A program made the position numbers and the translations under genes. 64,000 nucleotides of DNA from Roseobacter ponti (lineage in GTDB: Bacteria; Pseudomonadota; Alphaproteobacteria; Rhodobacterales; Rhodobacteraceae): contig NZ_CP048788.1 of the NCBI RefSeq assembly GCF_012932215.1, positions 3,038,001 through 3,102,000 of the forward strand, in the 5' to 3' direction. Position 1 is the first letter of the stretch. Each line of letters starts with the position of its first letter. This document shows, in pieces, positions 8,304 through 17,900 of this stretch. Under the pieces are notes generated by a model. It was not told the origin of the DNA, made no database searches, and worked only from the letters and a program-made list of their open reading frames with translations.

Positions 8304-8905
8304 GCCGGGCTCGCCACTGCATCCGGGATACCGTCGCGCACATTGCCCTCATCATCTTCGTAATAGCGGTCGGTAACCACACCCGGTCGTGTTGCGATCT
8401 GATCCATGAGATTTGTCGGAAAGAATGTGACGCTGATGTCTTCGAACCCGGGCACCTGGCTGATGATGCGCGACGTGGCATTGGTGCAGAACGATCCTGC
8501 AACCGCACCATTGCTCTGCACAAGCTGCAACGCACGTTCGGCCTGTGCCGGTGTTACCTCAATTGTCTGGGTGACGACATGGTGGGTGTTGCGCGCGTGC
8601 GCGCTTTTATAGCCCTGCACCCAGGCAGGTGACATGCCATAGAGCACATCGCCGCGTTCAGGCACGTCGGGATGCAGAAAGGATCCGGCCGGATCAAAGA
8701 TCACCCGCTGCGAGCCGCTGACCATCAGCGCCGTATGCCCGCCGGCACCGGATGTGTTGTTTATAACGGTAATAACCGTGAGGCTGGGCGGGCCACCGGC
8801 CCGAAACGCCACATCACGGATTTCATCATTTGTGGCTTCAAAGGCGGCGGAAACCGCGCATCCCGTCAACATTACCAGAACCGCAAGCAAAGCAGGGATA
8901 CGCAT
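8300..8905 (-). CDS. Lipoprotein with a possible permuted papain-like (NlpC/P60-type) domain
   Basis: A 201-residue predicted lipoprotein. Seen: a short signal peptide ending in the lipobox LTGC (about residues 13-16), then GGHTALMVSG (His at about 57) and, further on, GSFCTNATSRI (Cys at about 138). A conserved-looking His before the Cys, with hydrophobic strands around both, resembles the circularly permuted NlpC/P60 papain-like proteins of the YiiX/LRAT type. This is an inference from the motif order, not a firm match. It lies just downstream of the oxidase subunit IV gene (24-bp gap) and may be cotranscribed with it. Substrate unknown. Confidence 0.75.
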   Translation of the reverse strand: MRIPALLAVLVMLTGCAVSAAFEATNDEIRDVAFRAGGPPSLTVITVINNTSGAGGHTALMVSGSQRVIFDPAGSFLHPDVPERGDVLYGMSPAWVQGYKSAHARNTHHVVTQTIEVTPAQAERALQLVQSNGAVAGSFCTNATSRIISQVPGFEDISVTFFPTNLMDQIATRPGVVTDRYYEDDEGNVRDGIPDAVASPA

Positions 8906-8929
8906 GGATTTCTCCCGGAGTTCGGTGGA

Positions 8930-9064
8930 TCAGGTGATGAAAATCGCCATGCCGACCAGAAGAAGAATGATGACAATTACCGTCCGTGCGGTAAACCGCA
9001 TGAAACCGTCGAATGTCTTTTCCTGAACATCCGTGTTCATTTCGCCGTGCTTGTAATCTGCCAT
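8930..9064 (-). CDS. aa3-type cytochrome c oxidase subunit IV
   Basis: A 44-residue single-helix membrane protein. Translation of 9064 to 8930 gives MADYKHGEMNTDVQEKTFDG, then FMRFTARTVIVIILLLVG and MAIFIT before a TGA. The short acidic/basic N terminus, the T-F-x-G-F/W-M pattern before the helix and the length match the small bacterial aa3-oxidase subunit IV of Rhodobacterales. It sits in the heme-copper oxidase at the inner membrane; in characterised relatives it is not essential for activity. The main oxidase subunits are not in this window. Confidence 0.85.
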   Translation of the reverse strand: MADYKHGEMNTDVQEKTFDGFMRFTARTVIVIILLLVGMAIFIT

Positions 9065-9111
9065 TGCCGCAGCCCTTTTCTGTAATCGTTGTTCAGAGGC
9101 CTAATGGATTC

Positions 9112-9127
9112 TGTGACCGCTGTCACG
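9112..9127. promoter_or_regulatory. Possible CRP/FNR-family binding site
   Basis: Seen: TGTGA-CCGCTG-TCACG, nine of ten matches to the CRP half-site pattern TGTGA-N6-TCACA, lying 48-63 bp upstream of the oxidase subunit IV start. No clear -35/-10 pair was identified beside it. The match may be chance. Confidence 0.25.
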
Positions 9128-9177
9128 CGCATAGCTGTGCGCAGCGACTCTGTGACCCGCACGCGCAGACCGGGCGC

Positions 9178-9627
9178 TCAGCCGGTGCCACCCTCTTCGA
9201 GATCCTGCACCAGCCGGAAGCCAATACGCGCAGGTTTCGCACGCTCATGCGGTTTGGGCAGGGCCCGCAGCATTACGCTGAGCTGACTGACGTGCTGGAC
9301 GAGCTGTGTGCGCCCGCCGGTGGCATCAGTGCCGTAAAACGTCACGATGTCAGGGTCGAAATACCCCATTCCCTCAATGCGCAGCACACCGGCATCACCG
9401 CCGGCAAAGCCCATGGCGACCTCGTGATCGTTGTCGAGGTCCTGCTCAAAGTTGCGGATATAGAGGATCATGCGCTCATAGGCCCATCTGGCCGGGGATT
9501 TCTTTTCCTCCGCCGGACCTTTCATCACGTCAGGCAGCAGAATGTCAGAGGCGCTCCTGCACGCAGGATCGGTGTGAACCTCATGCAGCTTTGGTTTGCC
9601 TGCAGATTTTCCTGCTTTTTTGCCCAT
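9178..9627 (-). CDS. DUF6173-type conserved hypothetical protein
   Basis: A 149-residue soluble protein. Seen: a Lys-rich N terminus (MGKKAGKSAGKPK), a central ARWAYERMILYIRNFEQDLD helix, AMGFAGGDAGVLRIEGMGYF, then DIVTFYGTDATGGRTQLVQH and a C-terminal ARIGFRLVQDLEEG. I associate this pattern with the DUF6173 family of Rhodobacteraceae; no function is known. I chose the ATG at 9625-9627, with AGGGACTG just upstream, over the ATG at 9654, because the longer form overlaps the end of the upstream hydrolase gene. It is the last gene of an acyl-CoA dehydrogenase/MBL-hydrolase/DUF6173 run. Confidence 0.7.
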   Translation of the reverse strand: MGKKAGKSAGKPKLHEVHTDPACRSASDILLPDVMKGPAEEKKSPARWAYERMILYIRNFEQDLDNDHEVAMGFAGGDAGVLRIEGMGYFDPDIVTFYGTDATGGRTQLVQHVSQLSVMLRALPKPHERAKPARIGFRLVQDLEEGGTG

Positions 9628-9629
9628 TT

Positions 9630-10676
9630 TCAGTCCCTGCGCTGATAAATCCATGCATCGTCATCGCGGCGCGCGCGGGTGACCTGCCCTGTCTGGTACA
9701 GGTGGCTCAGATGCGCAACCGCTTCGACGAGTGCCAGACCGTATTCCGCGTCGCCGATGTTGCGCCGGAAAAGCGGCATGAAACAATCACCCGCCGCCTG
9801 AGGTGTATCCAGAAAGGTCATCAGTCGTTTCAGCGCGCCGTGGTGATTGTCAATGAGCTGGCGCATACGCAGGGGCAGACCGGTGAAGGGCAGTTTGTGC
9901 CCGCCCAGCACAAAATGATCGTCGCGCGCCATACCCGCAAACCGCTCGCAGCTTTCCAGCCAGTCGCCGATCGGATCAGCCATCGGTTCAGTGGCATAGA
10001 CCCCGATATTGGGGCTGATCGAGGGCAGAATCTGATCAGCGGAGATCACCAGATCGTCGTCCCGGCTCCAGAACGTCGCCTGCTCGGGTGCATGTCCGTG
10101 ACCGGTGTGAATGTCCCAGGTCCGGCCGCCCATTGTGATGCTGTCACCGTCCGCGATGCGGGTAAAACCCAGCGGCAGCGGCGCCACAACATCCGCAAAA
10201 TTGAACGGGCGTTCGCTTTCGCGTTTTGCCAGCACCTCCGGGGCCATGCCGGCGCTGCGATAGAAAGCCACGGTTTCGGGTACCGGTACATCCTGCGCAT
10301 CCAGCGTCAGCATGCGCGCCATCAGCCAGGCGGTTCGCGTTGTGACCAGCTCAGCCCCCTGCGTGGTCTGAAACCAGCCCGCAAGCCCGATATGGTCCGG
10401 ATGATGGTGAGTGACAATAACACGGCGCACTGGCTTTCCGCCCAGCGGTCCCTGCATCAGGTTTTCCCAGATCGCGCGGCTGCGCTTTGAGGCAAAGCCC
10501 GTGTCAATCACCGTCCAGCCGTCGCCGTCATCCAGCGCATAGACATTGACGTGATCAAGCTTCATCGGCAGTGGAAGGCGCATCCACAGGACACCATCAG
10601 CGACCTCGACGGCGGCGCCCCCGGCGGGGGGCTCTTCAAAAGGGTAGCGCAGGCCTTCGGTCGGGCGGTCCTTCAT
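9630..10676 (-). CDS. MBL-fold metallo-hydrolase
   Basis: A 348-residue metallo-beta-lactamase-fold hydrolase. Seen: VTHHHPDHIGLAGW (HxHxDH zinc motif, about residues 108-121), DIHTGHGHAPEQATFW (the next His ligand), ISADQILPSISPNIGVY (the bridging Asp) and a C-terminal helical extension with GGHKLPFTGL. The extra C-terminal helical domain resembles the group that includes LACTB2-like and thioester hydrolases. Its ATG overlaps the acyl-CoA dehydrogenase stop (TGATG), so a thioesterase-like role beside that enzyme is plausible but inferred. Confidence 0.87.
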   Translation of the reverse strand: MKDRPTEGLRYPFEEPPAGGAAVEVADGVLWMRLPLPMKLDHVNVYALDDGDGWTVIDTGFASKRSRAIWENLMQGPLGGKPVRRVIVTHHHPDHIGLAGWFQTTQGAELVTTRTAWLMARMLTLDAQDVPVPETVAFYRSAGMAPEVLAKRESERPFNFADVVAPLPLGFTRIADGDSITMGGRTWDIHTGHGHAPEQATFWSRDDDLVISADQILPSISPNIGVYATEPMADPIGDWLESCERFAGMARDDHFVLGGHKLPFTGLPLRMRQLIDNHHGALKRLMTFLDTPQAAGDCFMPLFRRNIGDAEYGLALVEAVAHLSHLYQTGQVTRARRDDDAWIYQRRD

Positions 10677-12397
10677 CAGGCCGCCAGATCATCGTCGGTC
10701 AGGCTGTAGAGATCTTCGGCGCCGGCCTGTGCATGGGCCAGAAGCCCCTCATGCTCGGGCAGCAGACGGGTGATATAGAACCGCGCCAGCTTTTCACGCG
10801 CGCCGCCACGATCGGCCAGAGCCGCGCGCAGGTGCACATATCCGCCCAGTACCCGGGCAAAGGCCCGCTGGTAGGGGACCGCGCCGGCAAACCGGTCATC
10901 CGGGTCGCTTTGCGCAACCAGCCACTCGGTGGCTTCGCGTTGTGTTTCACAAGCCTGCCAGACGGCCTCGCCCAGATCAGGCAGAACCGCGCGCGCCTCG
11001 GACGCACAGGCAGCGACCTCGTCGAGAAGCCGGAAAGCTGCTTCGCCACCGTCCATCATCTTGCGGCCGACAAGGTCCATCGCCTGGATGCCATTGGTGC
11101 CCTCATAGATCGCCGTTACCCGGACATCGCGGCAGAACTGCGCAGCACCGGTTTCCTCAATGAACCCCATGCCGCCGTGTACCTGAAGGCCCATATCCGA
11201 CACCGCGATCCCGGTTTCCGTACCAAAGGATTTGTTGATCGGGGTCAGCAGGGCCGCGCGGGCCTTCCATTCCGCATCTCCGGTTGCCCGTGCCAGATCA
11301 ATCGCCATGGCGCAGCTCAGCGCGATCCCGCGGGCTGCAAAGACTTCGGCCTTCATCGTGCTCAGCATCCGGCGCACATCGGCATGATCAGTGATTGTGC
11401 CACTGGCGTTTTCGCGCCGCGACCGGCCCTGTTTTCGGTCGGTGGCATAGGCCCATGCGTGCTGAAACGCGGCTTCGGCCACACCGATCCCCTGGATGCC
11501 GACGCCAAGGCGCGCGTTATTCATCATGGTGAACATGGCAGCCATGCCGCCCTGCTCCGCGCCGATCAGCCATCCCGTGGCACCGTCATATTCCATCACC
11601 GCGGTGGGCGAGCCGTGCAGACCGAGTTTGTGCTCAAGGCTCACCACCCGCAGGCTGTTCGCCACGCCCGGATTTCCCGCATTATCCGGCAGGTATTTGG
11701 GCACGATAAAGAGGCTGATGCCCTTGGTGCCGGCCGGCGCGCCCGGCAACCGGGCCAGCACCAGGTGGCAGACGTTTTCCGCAACATCATGATCACCCCA
11801 GCTGATGTAGATTTTCTGTCCGCTGACCGCGTAGGTGCCGTCACCCTTCGGTTCGGCTTTTGTGCTCAGTGCGCCGACATCCGACCCGGCCTGCGGTTCG
11901 GTCAGGTTCATGGTCCCCGACCATTCGCCCGCGATCAGTTTCGGCAGATAAAGGTCCTTGATTGCATCTGAGGCATGATGTTCGAGCGCTTCGATCTGAC
12001 CCTGCGACATCAGCGGGGCAAGCTGCAGCGACAGGCACGCACCGCTCATCATGTCATTGACCGCAGAGGCCAGCGTCACCGGCAGACCCATACCGCCGTT
12101 TTCCGGATCGGCTGTGATCCCGATCCATCCGCCGTCGGCAATTGCGGACCAGCCGCCGGCATAGCCGGGCGAGGTGCGCACAACACCGTTTTCCAGCCGC
12201 GCCGGATGCAGATCACCGGGGCGCTGCAACGGGGCAAGGACCTCGTCGGAAACCCTGCCGGCTTCGGTCAGGATGGCCTGGGTTACGTCTTCTGTGCTGT
12301 CCGCAAAAAGCTCTGTCTCACGCAGCTGATCAAAATCAACAATGTGTTTGAGAATGAACGCAAAGTCTTCGACAGGCGCGTGATAAGGCATCTTCAT
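10676..12397 (-). CDS. Acyl-CoA dehydrogenase, DmdC-like (3-methylmercaptopropionyl-CoA dehydrogenase family)
   Basis: A 573-residue flavin enzyme that oxidises an acyl-CoA at the alpha-beta bond and passes electrons to ETF. Seen: a long N-terminal domain (MPYHAPVEDFAFILKHIVDF), the FAD/substrate loop WSGTMNLTEPQAGSDVGAL, GQKIYISWGDHD, LHGSPTAVMEYDGATGW, RLGVGIQGIGVAEAAFQHA, the glycine loop QVHGGMGFIEETGAAQ and the catalytic Glu in AIYEGTNGIQAMDLV, followed by the C-terminal extension of about 130 residues typical of DmdC. The start is the ATG at 12395-12397, with GGAG upstream. Roseobacters carry several DmdC paralogues, so DMSP degradation is possible but not shown. Confidence 0.9.
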   Translation of the reverse strand: MKMPYHAPVEDFAFILKHIVDFDQLRETELFADSTEDVTQAILTEAGRVSDEVLAPLQRPGDLHPARLENGVVRTSPGYAGGWSAIADGGWIGITADPENGGMGLPVTLASAVNDMMSGACLSLQLAPLMSQGQIEALEHHASDAIKDLYLPKLIAGEWSGTMNLTEPQAGSDVGALSTKAEPKGDGTYAVSGQKIYISWGDHDVAENVCHLVLARLPGAPAGTKGISLFIVPKYLPDNAGNPGVANSLRVVSLEHKLGLHGSPTAVMEYDGATGWLIGAEQGGMAAMFTMMNNARLGVGIQGIGVAEAAFQHAWAYATDRKQGRSRRENASGTITDHADVRRMLSTMKAEVFAARGIALSCAMAIDLARATGDAEWKARAALLTPINKSFGTETGIAVSDMGLQVHGGMGFIEETGAAQFCRDVRVTAIYEGTNGIQAMDLVGRKMMDGGEAAFRLLDEVAACASEARAVLPDLGEAVWQACETQREATEWLVAQSDPDDRFAGAVPYQRAFARVLGGYVHLRAALADRGGAREKLARFYITRLLPEHEGLLAHAQAGAEDLYSLTDDDLAA

Positions 12398-12514
12398 ATT
12401 CTCCGGACGTCGGGCATGGTATCTTGGCAAATGAGGGCACAGGTTATATGGCCCCGGGGCAATCATGAAGCGACGGGTCTTCGACAGCAACCAGAACGCG
12501 GCGTCACAATTTTT

Positions 12515-13456
12515 ATGCACAAAGACCCAACAGTTACCCTCGCCGCAGATGCCGCGGGACTGCAGCAGGCAGCGGCCCTTCTGCGGGCCGGCGCACTGGT
12601 CGCCTTCCCCACTGAGACGGTTTACGGGCTTGGCGCGGATGCGCGCAACGGGGCGGCGGTCGCGGCGGTATATGCGGCCAAGGGGCGACCGTCGTTCAAC
12701 CCGCTGATTGTGCATGTGCCTGACGTCGCCGCAGCACGGGAACTGACGGTCTGGAACGATGCCGCATCAGTGCTTGCCCGGGCGTTCTGGCCTGGTCCGC
12801 TGACGCTGGTGCTGCCACTGAAACAGGGGCACGGTCTGGCATCGCTGATCACCGCAGGGCTTGACACCGTGGCAATCCGGGTGCCGGCGCATCCGGCGGC
12901 CCGCGCTTTGCTGCAGACCTTCGGCGGCCCGGTTGCGGCACCTTCGGCGAATCCCTCGGGACGGATCAGCCCGACGCGTGCCTCTCATGTTCTGGCCGGA
13001 CTGGATGGCAGGATCGCGGCGGTGCTGGATGACGGGCCCTGCGCGGTCGGCCTGGAAAGCACGATCGTAGGGTTTGACCCGGCACCTTTGCTGCTGCGCG
13101 CGGGCGGAGTGCCGGCAGAGGCGGTGAGCAGTATCCTTGGACAGCCGCTTGCATCCCCGGGCGGCGATACCATCACCAGCCCCGGACAGATCGCATCGCA
13201 CTATGCCCCGGGTGCGCCTGTGCGGCTGAATGCGACGCGGCCGCGACCGGGCGAGGTGATGCTTGGCTTTGGCGACATCCCCGGCGATCTGACGCTTTCT
13301 GCGACAGGTGATCTGCAGGAGGCCGCAGCGACGCTTTTTGATCATCTGCATGCGCTCGATGCCACGGGGCGTCCGATCGCCGTGGCACCGGTGCCGGAAC
13401 ACGGTCTGGGAGAAGCGATTAATGACAGGCTGCGGCGGGCTGCGGCACCGCGCTGA
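12515..13456 (+). CDS. L-threonylcarbamoyladenylate synthase, Sua5 type
   Basis: A 313-residue enzyme making threonylcarbamoyl-AMP from threonine, bicarbonate and ATP for the t6A37 tRNA modification. Seen: the YrdC domain (about residues 12-200) with GALVAFPTETVYGLGADA, KGRPSFNPLIVHV, PGPLTLVLPL, VAIRVPAHPAARALL, PVAAPSANPSGRISPT and GLESTIVGFD. A C-terminal Sua5 domain follows, beginning SPGQIASHYAPGAPVRL. The two-domain layout separates it from the short TsaC form. The start is the ATG at 12515; the frame is open upstream but overlaps the divergent acyl-CoA dehydrogenase. It is a stand-alone gene. Confidence 0.94.
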   Translation: MHKDPTVTLAADAAGLQQAAALLRAGALVAFPTETVYGLGADARNGAAVAAVYAAKGRPSFNPLIVHVPDVAAARELTVWNDAASVLARAFWPGPLTLVLPLKQGHGLASLITAGLDTVAIRVPAHPAARALLQTFGGPVAAPSANPSGRISPTRASHVLAGLDGRIAAVLDDGPCAVGLESTIVGFDPAPLLLRAGGVPAEAVSSILGQPLASPGGDTITSPGQIASHYAPGAPVRLNATRPRPGEVMLGFGDIPGDLTLSATGDLQEAAATLFDHLHALDATGRPIAVAPVPEHGLGEAINDRLRRAAAPR

Positions 13457-13469
13457 CAATCAGGTGCTG

Positions 13470-14054
13470 TCAGGCGCGCCCGGCATCCGCAGAGAGCAGG
13501 ACCGGGTCGACCCCAAGAGATTCCAGTGCCGCCGTCCATTTGGCTCGCGCAGGCGTGTCAAAGACCAGCGCGCGGCTTGCGTCGGCGGTCAGCCAGCCAT
13601 TGCGGGCAATCTCGGATTCCAGTTGTCCCGGCCCCCAGCCCGCATACCCCAGCATCATCAGCGCGCGTTCAGGCCCCTGCCCGCGGGCGATTTCTTCGAG
13701 AATATCCATGGTCGCAGTCATCGCAAAGCCACCGGTCACCAGCAGCGTGTGCAGATGCGACTGATAATCCTGCGAATGCAGCACAAAGCCGCGACCGGTC
13801 TCTACCGGGCCACCGAAATGCACGACCATGGCCGCTGCGTCTTCGACCGGCGTAATTTCAAGCTGGTCCAGCACATCGCTCATGCGGATATCCGGGCTGG
13901 GTTTATTCAGGATCAGCCCCATGGCCCCCTTGTCCGAATAGGCACAAAGCAGCACCACTGAATGCTCAAACCGCGGATCGCCCATGCCGGGCATTGCAAC
14001 CAGCAGTTTGCCCGTCAGATCCATCTGGTCGCCATGCTGATCGTTGTCCGTCAT
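13470..14054 (-). CDS. YqgE/AlgH family protein
   Basis: A 194-residue protein of the UPF0301 (YqgE/AlgH) family. Seen: [40 protein letters not shown], a [17 protein letters not shown] segment, and [24 protein letters not shown] near the C terminus, all family hallmarks. The start is the ATG at 14052-14054 (MTDNDQHG). A longer open frame to 14201 would overlap the divergent periplasmic protein gene. Function is unresolved in the family. Confidence 0.92.
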   Translation of the reverse strand: MTDNDQHGDQMDLTGKLLVAMPGMGDPRFEHSVVLLCAYSDKGAMGLILNKPSPDIRMSDVLDQLEITPVEDAAAMVVHFGGPVETGRGFVLHSQDYQSHLHTLLVTGGFAMTATMDILEEIARGQGPERALMMLGYAGWGPGQLESEIARNGWLTADASRALVFDTPARAKWTAALESLGVDPVLLSADAGRA

Positions 14055-14169
14055 GCCGGATACAATGGCGCGGAGTGATGTGGCACACAAGTCCCCGGCG
14101 CGGCCCGGCGAAACATGGCTGACCGGATCGTGACTTGGCATTTCAGAGCGCTGCGGCCATATCGGTAGT

Positions 14170-14976
14170 ATGACACGTTTTGCGCTCGCCACCGCTTTCA
14201 CCGCGCTCTGCGCCCTGCCTGCCGCTGCCTGGGACGGGGCCGCGGCTCCTGTGACTGCTCAGGTCCTGCCGGGATGGGTCACAGCGGACGGAACCTATGT
14301 CGCGGCGCTGCACCTGCAAATGGCGCCGGGGTGGAAGACCTACTGGCGGGCCCCGGGTGATGCCGGCATTCCGCCCAGCTTTGACTGGTCCGCCTCGCGC
14401 AATCTCGGAAGTGTGTCCGTGTCCTGGCCCACACCGCAGATTTTCGATCAGAACGGAATGCGTTCGATCGGGTATTCGGGCGATCTGGTCATCCCTCTTT
14501 ATGTTTCACCCGTAACCTCCGGCCAGGCGGTTGATCTCAGCGTCGGCATGGATCTGGGGGTCTGCTCGGATGTCTGCGTGCCCTGGCAGCTTGATATGGC
14601 AGCAACCCTGAATGATACCGGCGGCAAACCGGTGCCGGCGATTGCCGCAGCCCTGGCGCAGCGCCCGCTGAGTGCCGGCGAAGCCGGCGTCACGGCGGCC
14701 ACCTGCCGGATCGAGCCGACATCAGACGGCCTGCGGGTTGAGGCCCGCGTCAGCCTGCCTGCGGCCGGTGGTGCCGAGGTTGTGGTTCTCGAGCCGGGCG
14801 TTCCCGGTGTCTGGGTCAGCGAAGCACAGACCCGCCGTCAGGGCGGTGACGTAATCGCAGTTTCGGAAATGATCCACGCCCGGGACGGTGCATTTGCACT
14901 GGACCGGTCGGCCATCCGGATCACCGTGCTGGGCGGGGCACACGGCGTGGATATTCAGGGCTGCACACCCGGCTGA
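14170..14976 (+). CDS. Periplasmic protein with a DsbD/ScsB-type N-terminal domain
   Basis: A 268-residue exported protein. Seen: a signal peptide ([18 protein letters not shown], about residues 4-21), then a domain with [30 protein letters not shown] and the cysteine pair [12 protein letters not shown] (C-x3-C), characteristic of the N-terminal domain of DsbD/ScsB-type thiol reductases. The membrane and thioredoxin-like parts of a full DsbD are absent and the length fits only the N-terminal portion, so it is a stand-alone thiol-handling domain. It may accept electrons from a membrane thiol reductase encoded elsewhere, or bind copper. Its end overlaps the convergent RND pump gene by 22 bp. 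Confidence 0.82.
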   Translation: MTRFALATAFTALCALPAAAWDGAAAPVTAQVLPGWVTADGTYVAALHLQMAPGWKTYWRAPGDAGIPPSFDWSASRNLGSVSVSWPTPQIFDQNGMRSIGYSGDLVIPLYVSPVTSGQAVDLSVGMDLGVCSDVCVPWQLDMAATLNDTGGKPVPAIAAALAQRPLSAGEAGVTAATCRIEPTSDGLRVEARVSLPAAGGAEVVVLEPGVPGVWVSEAQTRRQGGDVIAVSEMIHARDGAFALDRSAIRITVLGGAHGVDIQGCTPG

Positions 14977-17900
14977 CGGCGCGCGCTGCCCGGGGCACGC
15001 AGCATCACAGCCCCTGCGGCATACCCCAAAGCCGAAATCACAGCGGCCCCTGCCAGAAAGACCATCAGTGCACCGGCAACGGATGTCTCGTCGGCTCCGA
15101 CAGGAACAGGACCGCGCAGACCGGGCATCATGCTGCCGGTAATGATCGTCCACCCGAGCGTTGCAGCCCCCCAGGCGAGCACCAGGCCCCAGAGTAACAT
15201 AAAACTCATGCGGATACGGCGGACCGGCGCCCCGAGGCCGCGGCGCATCGCCCGGATCTGCCTGCTGATGTCGTGCTGAACCGCTATCAGAGCAGGCACG
15301 ACCAGTAACACGAGGATCATGCCGAACCCCAGGCCGTAGACCAGCGTGATGACTGTGGGCTTGAGGAACTGTGCCTGCCTGCTGGTCTCATAAAGCAGTG
15401 GCGTCATGCCCAGCACCGTGGTGAGCGTCGTCAGCATCACCGGGCGCAGGCGGTCCGTCGCCCCGTCGATGATCGAGGGGATCAAACCGCGGTCTTCGGC
15501 ATAGTCGTCAATGGTGGTGATCAGCACGATGGAATCGTTGATAATGATCCCCGTCATGCCCAGCAGGCCGACAACCGTGAACATGCTCAGGGGTATTTCC
15601 CAGGCAGCGTGCCCGTAAATCGTGCCAACGAGGCCAAAGGGGATGATCGCCATCACAATCACCGGACGGCTCCAGCTCCCGAATACCCAGGCGAGGGCTA
15701 CATAGATACCGGCCAGACACAAAAGCATGCCTGATGCCGCGTCCGACAGGAACCGGTTTTCGTCCTCCGCGAGGCCCGCGATTTCATAATCGACCTGATA
15801 GGTGCTCGCGATGCGCGGCATCAGATCGTCGCGCAGAAAGCGCGTGACCTCTGTGGCGCGCTCCGGATCATCCTCCGAAATATCGCCTGTGACGGTAATT
15901 TCGCGCACGCCGTTGGTGCGGCGCACAGACCGGAAGCCGGCACGGCGTTCGACCGTCACGATATCGGCCAGGGGCACGTAACCGCCATCGGGTGTGCGCA
16001 TCTGAGTACCCGCCAGAAAATCAGCCGTCAGCTCTTCTTCCGGCAGTTCCACGCGGATTTCAGTGCTGCGTGTGCCATCGGGGAAGGTTGCAGCCTCGAT
16101 ACCAGCCAGCCTGTTGCGCAGGCTGCGCCCGAGCTCGTCAATGGTAAAGCCAAGCGCCTGGCCCTGAGGTGTCAGATCCAGAAGCAGCTCGTCGATGTCA
16201 TAGGAAAGGCTGTCCTGCAGCGCACTGACTTCGGGGTAATCTGCCAGCTCGGACTGCATCTCCAGACTGGCGGCTTTCAGCCCGGCGGCACCAGCGCCCG
16301 AGAGCTTTACGCTGATGGCATCGCTTTGCGGTCCCCGGCGTTCACCGCGGAAGGCAACTGTCTCGGCAAGGGGGTGGCGGACCACGAGCTGCTGCAGATC
16401 GGAGACAAAGGCCGAACTGGTAAATTCGCGTGCGTCCGCATCGATGAGTTCGATCGAAATGCCGCCCTGCAGGTCTTTGTCGCGCGATCCCGCGCCGCTG
16501 AGCCCGCGTCCGAAAGCGCCGCCGACCTGAGCGATGACGGTGTCGACGGGGTCGGTCCCGTAGCGCTCGGTGTAATCGGCGCGCAGGGCACCGGTGGCAC
16601 GCTGCATTTCGTGCATCATCGCGAGCGCGTCATCCTTGGAGGCGGTTTCGGTCATCATGAAATTACCACGGATCGTGCCGCGCTCCGGTGCATCAAAGAA
16701 CCGCCACTGGATATCACCACGAATAAAGACCGCCACCTGCGAGGCAAGAATGGCGAGAACGCCCGCGAGGACGACATAGCGCGCCGCCACCACTCCGGCC
16801 ATCAGCGGGCGGAACGCACGCTCGCGGACAATGCGAAAGCCACGGTTGACCTGGCGGCTGGGCCAGTCATACCAGCGCTCCTTTGCCTTTGCGGCAAGAG
16901 CATGGGCCATGTGGTTGGGCAGCACCAGAAAGCATTCCACCAGCGAGGCAATAACCACCGCGATCACGGTCAGCGGAATGTCCCGCACCAGTGTGCCGTA
17001 CCACCCGCCGACCAGCGTCAGGCCGAAGAAGGCGATCACCGTCGTGAGCGTTGCGGCAAAGACCGGCATGGCCATGCGGCGTGCGGCGTTCTCAGCCGCC
17101 ACAAAAGGGGGCTCACCGAGGTTACGGGCGCGATAATCGGCATGTTCCGCCACCACAATCGCATCATCGACCACAATGCCCAGAGTGATGATCAGCCCGA
17201 AGAGCGACACCATATTGATGGAAAGCCCCGCCATATACATGATCGATATCGCCGCCATCATCGCCACAGGGATGCCTGCCGCGACCCAGAAGGCCGAACG
17301 CGCGTTGAGAAACAGAAACAGCAGCCCGACAACCAGAGCGAGCCCCATCAGCCCGTTGTCGATCAGCGTGGTAAGCCGCGCGCTTATCGCCTCGGACCTG
17401 GTATTGCGCAGATCCAGCGTGACACCGGCAGGCAGTGTTGCCTCCATTTCCGCGGCAACTTCTTCGACACGGGCCTGCAGTCGGATCGCATCGCCTTCGG
17501 CGGAGCGGTCGACGCGCACCATGACGGCCGGATCATCGCCCACGAAAAAGCTGCGTCTGCGATCTGAACCGAGGCGTTCGACCGATGCCACATCCCCGAT
17601 CGTCAGCTGGCTGCCCCCCGTACCGCTGCGCAGAACGATCGCCGCGATCTCTTCGCTGGTGCGCTTTTCAGAGCCCGCGCGCACCCTGGCGCCTGCCCCT
17701 TCGACGCTGCCTGCGGGATCTGTGGCCACTTCGGCGCTGATCGCCGCTGCGATCTCCTCCATGGAGATATCGTTGCCGATAAGTCTGACCGAGGGCACCT
17801 CGACGAGGATCTGCGGATCTGCGACGCCACGCACGCTGGTCCGGGTCACGCCGGCCTCAAAGAGGCGTACCCTGAATTCGTCGGCATAGCGTACCAGCTG

